This document shows positions 1 to 5,174 of a stretch of 10,175 bases of DNA, piece by piece (position 1 is the first letter of the stretch; each line of letters begins with the position of its first letter). The notes under the pieces are model-generated. The model saw nothing but the letters and a program-made list of their open reading frames with translations. It had not been told where the DNA came from and did no database searches. The DNA lies in NCBI GenBank assembly GCA_937917025.1, contig CALFSF010000410.1:1-10175 (forward strand), given 5' to 3'. The translations under genes were made by a program, and so were the position numbers. The DNA is from an uncultured Paraburkholderia sp. (GTDB lineage Bacteria > Pseudomonadota > Gammaproteobacteria > Burkholderiales > Burkholderiaceae).

Positions 1-23
1 AACGTGCGCGCGGACCCACCCCC

Positions 24-29
24 TATAAT
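24..29 (+). promoter_or_regulatory. Candidate -10 box upstream of wrbA
   Basis: A perfect TATAAT hexamer stands out in otherwise GC-rich sequence and ends 21 bp before the wrbA start codon. Transcription from it would begin near position 36 and give a leader of about 15 nt. The expected -35 position (about 1-6) reads AACGTG and does not match TTGACA, and the window starts there, so only half of the promoter can be judged. Confidence 0.4.
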
Positions 30-50
30 ACCCGTTCCCCGCCGAGGCCG

Positions 51-653
51 ATGAAAGACATTCTTGTGCTCTATTACAGCCGTCATGGCGCGACCCGCGA
101 GCTTGCGCTCGCGATCGCGCACGGCATCGACAGCGTGCCGGGCATGCAGGCGCGCGTGCGTACCGTGCCGCCGGTTTCGACCGTCTGCGAGGCGACACAG
201 CCGGACATTCCCGCCGAGGGGCCGCCGTATGCCGAACTGCGCGATCTCGAGGAATGCGCCGGGCTCGCGCTCGGTTCGCCCACCCGCTTCGGCAACATGG
301 CCGCTTCGCTCAAATATTTCCTCGACGGCACGACGCCGCAGTGGCTTTCCGGCGCGCTCGCGGGCAAGCCAGCCTGCGTGTTCACGTCGACGGGCAGCCT
401 GCACGGCGGCCAGGAAACCACGCTGCTTTCCATGATGCTGCCGCTTCTTCACCACGGCATGATGATCCTCGGCATTCCGTACACCGAGAGCACGCTCACC
501 ACCACGCAAACCGGCGGCACGCCTTATGGCGCGTCGCATTTCGCGCGTGCGGGCTCGGCTGAACAGGGCATCTCCGCCGATGAAAAGACGCTCGCGATCG
601 CGCTCGGCGCACGCGTTGCCCGGGCGGCTTCGATGATGAGCGGCCGGCCATGA
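51..653 (+). CDS. wrbA: NAD(P)H:quinone oxidoreductase, WrbA type IV flavoprotein
   Basis: This 200-aa protein has the flavodoxin-like WrbA fold throughout and matches the family's usual length of about 200 aa. Visible motifs are the N-terminal FMN phosphate loop after the first beta strand (LVLYYSRHGAT, residues 5-15), the FMN-contacting GSPTRFGNM (75-83), and the WrbA signature around STGSLHGGQETTLLSM (113-128) followed by HHGM (134-137). Family members are cytoplasmic tetramers that bind FMN and reduce quinones by two electrons, avoiding semiquinone radicals. The ATG at 51 places the phosphate loop at the normal distance from the N-terminus. The ribosome site is weak, only GAGG at 44-47. 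The stop codon overlaps the next gene's ATG by 4 bp, implying translational coupling. A perfect -10 hexamer lies just upstream. Family assignment is firm; the physiological electron acceptor is not visible. Confidence 0.95.
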   Translation: MKDILVLYYSRHGATRELALAIAHGIDSVPGMQARVRTVPPVSTVCEATQPDIPAEGPPYAELRDLEECAGLALGSPTRFGNMAASLKYFLDGTTPQWLSGALAGKPACVFTSTGSLHGGQETTLLSMMLPLLHHGMMILGIPYTESTLTTTQTGGTPYGASHFARAGSAEQGISADEKTLAIALGARVARAASMMSGRP

Positions 654-1093
654 ACACGCCGCATATGCCCCCCGCTGGCCCTGCGCCGGCACCTGCGCCG
701 GCCGCGCCATTAACGGCGCCCGTTAAAGCGCCGCGCGGCTTCGCACATGGCGCGTCGGCGACGCTGATCGCGCTGATCGTGTTGTCGATCGCGTGGGAAT
801 GGTGGCTTGCGCCGCTGCGTCCCGGCGGCTCGGCGCTCGTGCTGAAGGCCGTGCCGCTGTGTTTCGCACTCGCCGGCGTGCTGCGTCATCGCGTGTACAC
901 ATTGCAATGGGCGTCGATGCTGGTGCTGCTCTATCTCGCGGAAGGCATCGTGCGCGGCATGACCGATGCCGGCCTGAGCGCGCGGCTCGGCTGGCTCGAA
1001 ACAGCGCTCGCGGGCGTTTTCTTTGTCTGCGCGCTCGGCTATGTCGCGCCCTACAAACGCGCGGCGAAGCGCGCGAAGAAAGCGGCGGTGTGA
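650..1093 (+). CDS. DUF2069 small integral membrane protein
   Basis: This 147-aa protein has a Pro/Ala-rich cytoplasmic-looking N-terminus (residues 1-30) and about four hydrophobic segments (roughly 36-54, 61-78, 84-101 and 115-133). It ends in a strongly basic tail rich in Lys and Arg (136-145). The WEWWLAP stretch after the first segment, the YLAEGIVR motif at 95-102 and the overall size fit the DUF2069 family of predicted bacterial inner-membrane proteins, whose function is unknown. The ATG shares four bases with the wrbA stop, so translation is probably coupled to that gene. The pairing suggests a link to quinone or membrane redox work, but that is inference from position only. The long Pro/Ala N-terminal extension is probably unstructured. 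DUF2069 is assigned from recalled family features, not a search. Confidence 0.8.
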   Translation: MNTPHMPPAGPAPAPAPAAPLTAPVKAPRGFAHGASATLIALIVLSIAWEWWLAPLRPGGSALVLKAVPLCFALAGVLRHRVYTLQWASMLVLLYLAEGIVRGMTDAGLSARLGWLETALAGVFFVCALGYVAPYKRAAKRAKKAAV

Positions 1094-1215
1094 ACTGTAA
1101 CAACACAGACGCGGAACATCGGCTGAAACAGATACGCATGCCAATCGCATGCACCCGCGCACGCAAGACAGGAACCCCACGCGCCGAAGCCCGCAACCTA
1201 CGCTGACCGACCATC

Positions 1216-2655
1216 ATGAGCCAACCTGCCGAAACCTCCCGCCATCACCCGTTCGTCGACGCATGCCGCACGGCCATTGGCGCCGCGCACGTCCTGACGG
1301 ACCCGCACGACACCGCGCCCTACGTCACCGACTGGCGCCGCCGCTACACCGGCGCGACGCTCGCGGTGCTCTGCCCGTCGTCGGCTGAAGAAGTGGCGGC
1401 GCTCGTCAGGCTTGCCGTCGAACACCGCATCGTGATCGTCCCGCAAGGCGGCAACACCGGACTCGCGGGCGGCGCGACACCCGACAGCAGCGGCAAGCAG
1501 GCCGTGCTGAGCCTGAAGCGCCTGAACCGCATTCGCGATATCGATCCGCACAACAATACGATCACTGTCGAAGCAGGCGTCGTGCTCGCCGACGTCCAGG
1601 CGCGCGCGCAGGAAGCCGGCCGTCTGTTTCCGCTCAGCCTCGCGGCCGAGGGCAGCTGCACGATTGGCGGCAATCTCGCGACGAACGCTGGCGGCACCGG
1701 CGTGCTGCGTTACGGCAACACGCGCGAACTGTGTCTCGGCCTCGAAGTCGTCACCGCGCAGGGCGAACTCTGGGACGGCCTGCGCGGCCTGCGCAAGGAC
1801 AACACCGGTTACGACCTGCGCGACCTCTTCATCGGCGCCGAAGGCACGCTCGGCATCATCACCGCTGCCGTCATGAAGCTGCATCCGCAACCGGCCGCGC
1901 GCGTCACGGCGCTCGCGGCGCTTGCGTCGCCGCATGCGGCGCTCGATTTTCTCGCGCTCGCGCAGCGCTTTGCGGGGCCGCTACTGACCGGTTTCGAACT
2001 GATGTCGGATTTCTGTCTGAGGCTCGTCGGCACGCATTTCCCGCAGATGCGCTATCCGTTCGCCGAAGCGCACGCGCAGGCCGTGCTCCTCGAACTGTCC
2101 GATAGCGAGAGCGAGGAACACGCGCGCGCCCTCTTCGAACGGCTGATGGAACATGCGCTCGAAGAAGGCCTCGTCGAGGATGCGGTCGTCGCGGAAAACA
2201 TCGCCCAGTCGCGGGCGTTCTGGAACCTGCGCGAACATATTCCCCTCGCCCAGGCCGAGGAAGGGCTGAACATCAAGCACGATATCGCCGTGCCGATCTC
2301 GCGCATCGGCCACTTCATCGACGAAACCGACGCGGCGATCGCGCAGCAGGTGCCAGGCGCGCGCATGGTGACGTTCGGCCACCTCGGCGACGGCAATCTG
2401 CACTACAACGTGCAGGCGCCCGCAGGTGTCGATGCAAAGGCGTTTCTGACGCAGTATCAGACGTCGATCAACCAGATCGTGTACGACAGCGTGCATCGGC
2501 ATCGCGGCAGCATCAGCGCGGAACACGGCCTCGGGCAGCTGAAAATCGACGAGGCGATGCACTACAAGCAACCCGTCGAGGTACAACTGATGCGCACGCT
2601 CAAGGCCGCGCTCGATCCGCTCAATCTGATGAACGCCGGCAAGGTGATACGCTGA
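1216..2655 (+). CDS. FAD-linked 2-hydroxyacid dehydrogenase (D-2-hydroxyglutarate / D-lactate dehydrogenase type)
   Basis: This 479-aa flavoprotein has the two-domain layout of the VAO/PCMH superfamily. The N-terminal FAD-binding domain (about residues 45-225) shows PQGGNTGLAGGATP (76-89), the NAGGTGVLRYGNTRELCLG loop (157-175) and GAEGTLGIIT (207-216). The C-terminal FAD-oxidase domain carries KHDIAVP (354-360), GHLGDGNLHYN (388-398) and SAEHGLG (434-440). In D-2-hydroxyglutarate dehydrogenases the histidines of the GHLGDGNLH motif and the Glu of the AEHG motif form a metal site for substrate binding; all three are present (H389, H396, E436). The reaction is oxidation of a D-2-hydroxyacid to the 2-oxoacid, with electrons passed to a quinone, cytochrome or electron-transfer flavoprotein. 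The exact substrate cannot be read from sequence. An in-frame TGA at 1204-1206 fixes the ATG at 1216 as the earliest ATG start; no good ribosome site precedes it. The metallophosphoesterase follows closely. Confidence 0.9.
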   Translation: MSQPAETSRHHPFVDACRTAIGAAHVLTDPHDTAPYVTDWRRRYTGATLAVLCPSSAEEVAALVRLAVEHRIVIVPQGGNTGLAGGATPDSSGKQAVLSLKRLNRIRDIDPHNNTITVEAGVVLADVQARAQEAGRLFPLSLAAEGSCTIGGNLATNAGGTGVLRYGNTRELCLGLEVVTAQGELWDGLRGLRKDNTGYDLRDLFIGAEGTLGIITAAVMKLHPQPAARVTALAALASPHAALDFLALAQRFAGPLLTGFELMSDFCLRLVGTHFPQMRYPFAEAHAQAVLLELSDSESEEHARALFERLMEHALEEGLVEDAVVAENIAQSRAFWNLREHIPLAQAEEGLNIKHDIAVPISRIGHFIDETDAAIAQQVPGARMVTFGHLGDGNLHYNVQAPAGVDAKAFLTQYQTSINQIVYDSVHRHRGSISAEHGLGQLKIDEAMHYKQPVEVQLMRTLKAALDPLNLMNAGKVIR

Positions 2656-2678
2656 GATCCGGCGCATCGATCTCGAAG

Positions 2679-2684
2679 AAGGAG
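2679..2684 (+). promoter_or_regulatory. Ribosome binding site that decides the phosphoesterase start
   Basis: AAGGAG is a near-perfect anti-16S match. It sits 8 nt before the GTG at 2693 and only 2 nt before the GTG at 2687, which favours the second codon as the true initiator. Confidence 0.75.
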
Positions 2685-2692
2685 CCGTGTCC

Positions 2693-3520
2693 GTGAAAAT
2701 TCGCGTTCTGTCCGACCTGCATCTCGAAAGCGACGAGCCCGAAGTGATCCCGCACGCGAACGCGGATCTGGTGGTTCTCGCGGGCGACATCCACAACCAC
2801 GCGCTTGGCCTGCGCTGGGCAGCGGAAACGTTCGATGGCGCCGCGCCCGTCGTCTACGTGCCGGGCAACCACGAGTACTACGACGGGGAATTCGGTGCGC
2901 TGGAGTCGGCCATGCACGACGCGGCGCACGCAGTCGATAACGTCCACTTCCTGAACAATGCGTCGCTGGTCGACCCCGATGGCCGCTGGCGCGTGCTTGG
3001 CACCACGTTGTGGACCGACTTCACGCTCTACGGCGAGAGCGACGAAGCGCGCGCGGAGTCGATTGCCGCTGCTGGGCGCGCAATGCTCGACTTTCGCGGA
3101 CTCATCCAGCTCACGTGGCCGCACGCGCCGGATGCCGGTAACGAGGACAGCGCCGCCGGCCCACGCGACTTCACGCCCGCCGATTCGCTCGCGTTACACA
3201 GACACGCGCGCGCCTGGCTCGAAGCGGAACTGGCGAAGCCGTTTGCCGGCAAGACGATCGTCGTGACCCACCATGCGCCGCACCGGCAGAGTCTCGCCGC
3301 CCGTTACGCGGATGACCGTGTGTCCGCCGGCTTCGTCAACGACCTGCCGGAACTCGTCCGGGCGCCCGCCGACCTGTGGATTCACGGCCACACGCATACC
3401 GCGTTCGACTACACGGTGAACGGCACACGCGTGGTGTGCAACCCGCGCGGCTATATCGACCGGCGGAGCCGCCAGCCCGAAAACCCTGATTTCGCGTGGG
3501 ACAAGGTGGTGGAAATCTAG
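2693..3520 (+). CDS. Calcineurin-like metallophosphoesterase
   Basis: The protein carries the ordered metal-binding motifs of calcineurin-like phosphoesterases: SDLHLE at the N-terminus (D and H), LAGDIHN (D), PGNHEYY (N and H), THHAPH (H) and HGHTHTAFD near the C-terminus (two H). All expected dinuclear-metal ligands are present, so it should be an active cytoplasmic hydrolase of phosphomono- or diesters; the substrate is unknown. Two in-frame GTG codons compete for the start, at 2687 and 2693. The ribosome site AAGGAG at 2679-2684 is only 2 nt from the first but an ideal 8 nt from the second, so I chose 2693 (275 aa). Choosing 2687 adds two residues, giving 277 aa. The gene begins 37 bp after the FAD dehydrogenase stop, so the two are probably cotranscribed. 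Residues about 139-163 form a loop, rich in Pro, Gly, Asp and Ala, between the motif blocks. Confidence 0.9.
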   Translation: MKIRVLSDLHLESDEPEVIPHANADLVVLAGDIHNHALGLRWAAETFDGAAPVVYVPGNHEYYDGEFGALESAMHDAAHAVDNVHFLNNASLVDPDGRWRVLGTTLWTDFTLYGESDEARAESIAAAGRAMLDFRGLIQLTWPHAPDAGNEDSAAGPRDFTPADSLALHRHARAWLEAELAKPFAGKTIVVTHHAPHRQSLAARYADDRVSAGFVNDLPELVRAPADLWIHGHTHTAFDYTVNGTRVVCNPRGYIDRRSRQPENPDFAWDKVVEI

Positions 3521-3549
3521 CACCGCAATTTCTTCGGCGGTCTCAGGGG

Positions 3550-3584
3550 CAGGTTCGATCCGACGCGAGCGTCGCAGGAACCTG
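3550..3584. terminator. Two-tier hairpin downstream of the phosphoesterase gene
   Basis: The arms CAGGTTC (3550-3556) and GAACCTG (3578-3584) pair perfectly. Inside them CGACG (3561-3565) pairs with CGTCG (3570-3574) around a 4-nt loop, with a small asymmetric internal loop between the two stems. The structure starts 29 bp past the phosphoesterase stop in the gap between convergent genes, where a transcription end is expected. No T-tract follows on either strand, so it is not a classical intrinsic terminator. It may block readthrough or protect an mRNA 3' end. Confidence 0.4.
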
Positions 3585-3693
3585 AAATGCCACCCGCAAG
3601 GCTGCGCGCCAGCAAGCGGATTGATGGCGTGTCGCGTGGGCACCAGACGTCACCCGCCTGCCTCGCGACGAACCCGGCCTGATCGGAGCACTA

Positions 3694-3712
3694 TCGTGAC
3701 GAGGCGTCACGA
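3694..3712. terminator. Perfect 8-bp hairpin downstream of the small minus-strand gene
   Basis: TCGTGACG (3694-3701) and CGTCACGA (3705-3712) form a perfect stem around a 3-nt loop AGG. On the minus strand it begins 15 nt past the stop of the 51-codon gene, a typical distance for a transcript end. No run of T follows on either strand, so function as a terminator is inferred from position and stem quality only. It could equally be a protein-binding palindrome. Confidence 0.4.
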
Positions 3713-3727
3713 GCGCAGGCGGTCCGG

Positions 3728-3883
3728 TCAGCGAATGTCGGAACGGTCCGGGCGAACGGGACGGGACACCTTGACCGGCACGAGCTGGGGTTGCGGGCGC
3801 AGGGTGCGTTGCAGATCGCGCCAGGCGGCGATTCCGATCAGTCCGAGCATGACGGCAATGCCGACGAGCAGATGCGTATCCAT
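3728..3883 (-). CDS. Unrecognised 51-aa single-span membrane protein
   Basis: The predicted protein has a short N-terminus (MDTHLL), one hydrophobic segment (about residues 5-20, VGIAVMLGLIGIAAW), and then a basic, proline-containing tail ending PVRPDRSDIR, most consistent with one membrane anchor and a cytoplasmic tail by the positive-inside rule. Support for expression comes from the AAGAGGA ribosome site (3895-3889 on this strand), 5 nt before the ATG at 3883. The open frame extends upstream to an ATG at 4063, but that part is Cys/His/Arg-rich, has no matching ribosome site and does not look like protein, so I reject it. The gene is convergent with the phosphoesterase and lies downstream of the LysR gene on the same strand, separated by about 200 bp. 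I do not recognise the family and assign no function. Confidence 0.6.
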   Translation of the reverse strand: MDTHLLVGIAVMLGLIGIAAWRDLQRTLRPQPQLVPVKVSRPVRPDRSDIR

Positions 3884-3934
3884 GGAATTCCTCTTCGTCC
3901 GGTTCAGGTGATGCGATTGATTCGGGTGCCGCGC

Positions 3935-3959
3935 GTGCACATCAGATCGATCAGTGCAC
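3935..3959. promoter_or_regulatory. GTGCAC-flanked dyad upstream of the small membrane gene
   Basis: Two copies of the palindrome GTGCAC (3935-3940 and 3954-3959) flank a central segment that contains GATCGATC. The whole 25-bp block lies about 50 bp upstream of the 51-codon gene's start. Its place and symmetry suit a regulator site, but no matching promoter hexamers could be fixed nearby, so this is tentative. Confidence 0.25.
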
Positions 3960-4004
3960 CCGTCACACGTTAGCAAATCGATTCGCGGGAAGAAGTAAGG
4001 AAAT

Positions 4005-4038
4005 GTTGCGATGCGCCACCGGTGTAACAGCACGCAAC
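4005..4038 (-). terminator. Weak candidate terminator after the LysR gene
   Basis: On the minus strand GTTGCG (4038-4033) can pair with CGCAAC (4010-4005) across a 22-nt loop that contains the palindrome CACCGGTG. It is followed by a pyrimidine-rich run, ATTTCCTTACTTCTT. It begins about 44 nt past the LysR stop. The 6-bp stem and large loop make it a weak candidate. Confidence 0.25.
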
Positions 4039-4081
4039 CGCACGCGCCCCGCCAGACAGTCATGCGCGCTCACATGGGCGA

Positions 4082-5020
4082 TCACGTCCGCGCGAAGCGG
4101 CGCAACTCGGCCTGATCGGTGGCAAGCGTCGCCGGCAGTTCATCGCGCATGAACTCGACCCACGTGCGGATTTTCGCGTCGAGATACTGGCGCGACGCGT
4201 AGAGCGCGTACACGTTCATTTCCTGCGACGTGTATTCCGGCAGGATCCAGACGAGACCGCCGCTACGCAGGCCGCTGATCGCCGAGTAGATCGGAATCAG
4301 GCCGACGCCCATGCCTTCGCGCACCGCCACCGCCATCGCTTCGGCGACGTTCACCTGAAACGTCGCTGGACCGAGGAACACGGATTCCTGACCGTTCGGG
4401 CCATCGAAAATCCATTCATCGGACGGAAAAACCGGCGTCACCATTTGCAGGCAGGTGTGTTTCGCGAGATCGGCCGGCGTTTGCGGAATACCGTTGCGCT
4501 CCAGATAAGCCGGCGACGCGCAGGCGATGCTGAACGCGCTGCCGAGTCGCTGCGAAACGAGACCGGAATCCGGCAGACCAGTCGCGAGCGTGAGCGACAC
4601 GTCGTAGCCTTCGTCGAGCAGATCAGGCATGCGCTGCGCGAGCGTCAGCTCGACATGCACATCCGGATAGCGCTTCTGATAACGGCCGACGGCGGGCACG
4701 ACGTAGTGCTGGCCGAAGCTCGTCATCCCGTGTATTTTCAGCTTGCCGGACGGACGGGCGTGAGCGTCGCTCGCCTCCGCCTCCGCCTGGTCGACGTACG
4801 CGAGAATCTCCTCGCAGCGCTGCAGATAACGCTCGCCGGCTTCGGTCAGCGCGATGCGCCGCGTCGTGCGGTTGAGCAACCGCGTACGCAGATGCGCTTC
4901 CAGATCGGACACCGCGCGGGAACAATAGGCGGTCGTGGTATTGAGATGCTGCGCGGCGCCCGTGAAGCTGCCTGCCTCCACGACCCGGACAAAGACGCGC
5001 ATGTTTTGGAGCGTATCCAT
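4082..5020 (-). CDS. LysR-family transcriptional regulator, divergent to the efflux operon
   Basis: This 312-aa protein has the standard LysR length and layout. The N-terminal winged helix-turn-helix occupies about residues 1-60 (MRVFVRVVEAGSFTGAAQHL, then SRAVSDLEAHLRTRLLNRTTR and LTEAGERY). A linker helix follows to about residue 90. The periplasmic-binding-protein-like effector domain begins near SGKLKIHG (91-98) and includes CASPAYLERNG (167-177) and EAMAVAVREGMGVGLIP (227-243). This pattern resembles the CrgA-like LysR subgroup. LysR proteins bind as tetramers to shared divergent promoters and respond to small, often aromatic, effectors. The gene reads away from the efflux operon with 154 bp between starts, the classic regulator-target arrangement, so it probably controls the pump and itself. 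The ribosome site AAAGGAAGGA (5033-5024) directly precedes the ATG. The effector cannot be named from sequence. Confidence 0.93.
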   Translation of the reverse strand: MDTLQNMRVFVRVVEAGSFTGAAQHLNTTTAYCSRAVSDLEAHLRTRLLNRTTRRIALTEAGERYLQRCEEILAYVDQAEAEASDAHARPSGKLKIHGMTSFGQHYVVPAVGRYQKRYPDVHVELTLAQRMPDLLDEGYDVSLTLATGLPDSGLVSQRLGSAFSIACASPAYLERNGIPQTPADLAKHTCLQMVTPVFPSDEWIFDGPNGQESVFLGPATFQVNVAEAMAVAVREGMGVGLIPIYSAISGLRSGGLVWILPEYTSQEMNVYALYASRQYLDAKIRTWVEFMRDELPATLATDQAELRRFART

Positions 5021-5054
5021 ATATCCTTCCTTTGACCCGGTCGATTGTTACATG

Positions 5055-5070
5055 AATCGCAAGAGCGATT
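5055..5070. promoter_or_regulatory. AATCGC / GCGATT dyad near the LysR start
   Basis: AATCGC (5055-5060) and GCGATT (5065-5070) form a perfect inverted repeat with a 4-nt spacer, 35 bp upstream of the LysR start codon. The half-site AATCGC recurs at 5118-5123 near the efflux promoter. A dyad just downstream of a probable LysR -10 (GATAAT, 5073-5068 on the minus strand) would suit autoregulation. The regulator is inferred. Confidence 0.4.
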
Positions 5071-5073
5071 ATC
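5068..5073 (-). promoter_or_regulatory. Candidate -10 box for the LysR gene
   Basis: On the minus strand this reads GATAAT, five of six bases matching the -10 consensus, 47 bp upstream of the LysR start codon. No good -35 hexamer lies 16-18 bp further upstream; that region is occupied by the 12-bp inverted repeat. A weak, repressor-covered promoter is plausible for an autoregulated LysR gene. Confidence 0.3.
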
Positions 5074-5079
5074 TCAATT

Positions 5080-5108
5080 CCCGTAAAAATGCCTTTCATT
5101 TTTACGGG
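5080..5108. promoter_or_regulatory. Perfect 12-bp inverted repeat, candidate operator
   Basis: CCCGTAAAAATG (5080-5091) and CATTTTTACGGG (5097-5108) are perfect reverse complements separated by CCTTT. The repeat lies in the middle of the divergent LysR/efflux intergenic region. It abuts the expected -35 position of the efflux promoter and overlaps the expected -35 zone of the LysR promoter. It does not show a centred T-N11-A LysR box, so it could be an atypical LysR site or the operator of a different regulator. Transcribed, it would also form a stable hairpin, but it lies upstream of the likely start sites. Confidence 0.6.
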
Positions 5109-5111
5109 TTA

Positions 5112-5127
5112 TTCAGCAATCGCTGAA
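5112..5127. promoter_or_regulatory. TTCAGC / GCTGAA dyad overlapping the efflux promoter
   Basis: TTCAGC (5112-5117) and GCTGAA (5122-5127) form a perfect inverted repeat with a 4-nt spacer AATC. It ends 4 bp before the TATAAT of the efflux operon, so a protein bound here would sit between the -35 and -10 elements. It also contains a copy of the AATCGC half-site. Confidence 0.4.
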
Positions 5128-5131
5128 AAAA

Positions 5132-5137
5132 TATAAT
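5132..5137 (+). promoter_or_regulatory. Candidate -10 box of the efflux operon
   Basis: A perfect TATAAT lies in an A/T-rich stretch 37 bp before the GTG start of the outer-membrane factor gene, predicting a leader of about 30 nt. The -35 position (about 5109-5114, TTATTC) is a poor match, which fits a promoter that needs an activator such as a LysR protein. A second hexamer, TATAGT at 5152-5157, is possible but would leave a very short leader. Confidence 0.5.
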
Positions 5138-5174
5138 GACGCACACTGTTCTATAGTCATTTGAGGAGCAAATC

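Noticed and set aside
1198..1935. Antisense open frame of 245 codons opposite the FAD dehydrogenase
   Set aside because: Arg/Ala/Asp-rich low-information sequence; the + strand frame carries intact FAD-binding motifs.
3621..3911. A 96-codon + strand open frame in the convergent gap
   Set aside because: Arg/Ser/Thr-rich with no ribosome site or motif; it covers the 51-codon minus-strand gene, which has better support.
3884..4063. N-terminal extension of the small minus-strand gene to an upstream ATG
   Set aside because: The extra 60 residues are Cys/His/Arg-rich without pattern, and the clear ribosome site belongs to the ATG at 3883.
4445..5035. Open frame of 196 codons antisense to the LysR gene
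   Set aside because: Shadow frame with no recognisable motif, and it would overlap the LysR helix-turn-helix coding region completely.
5080..5108. The 12-bp inverted repeat as an intrinsic terminator
   Set aside because: It is an excellent hairpin, but it lies upstream of both divergent genes, between their likely promoters, with no gene ending there and no T-tract after it.
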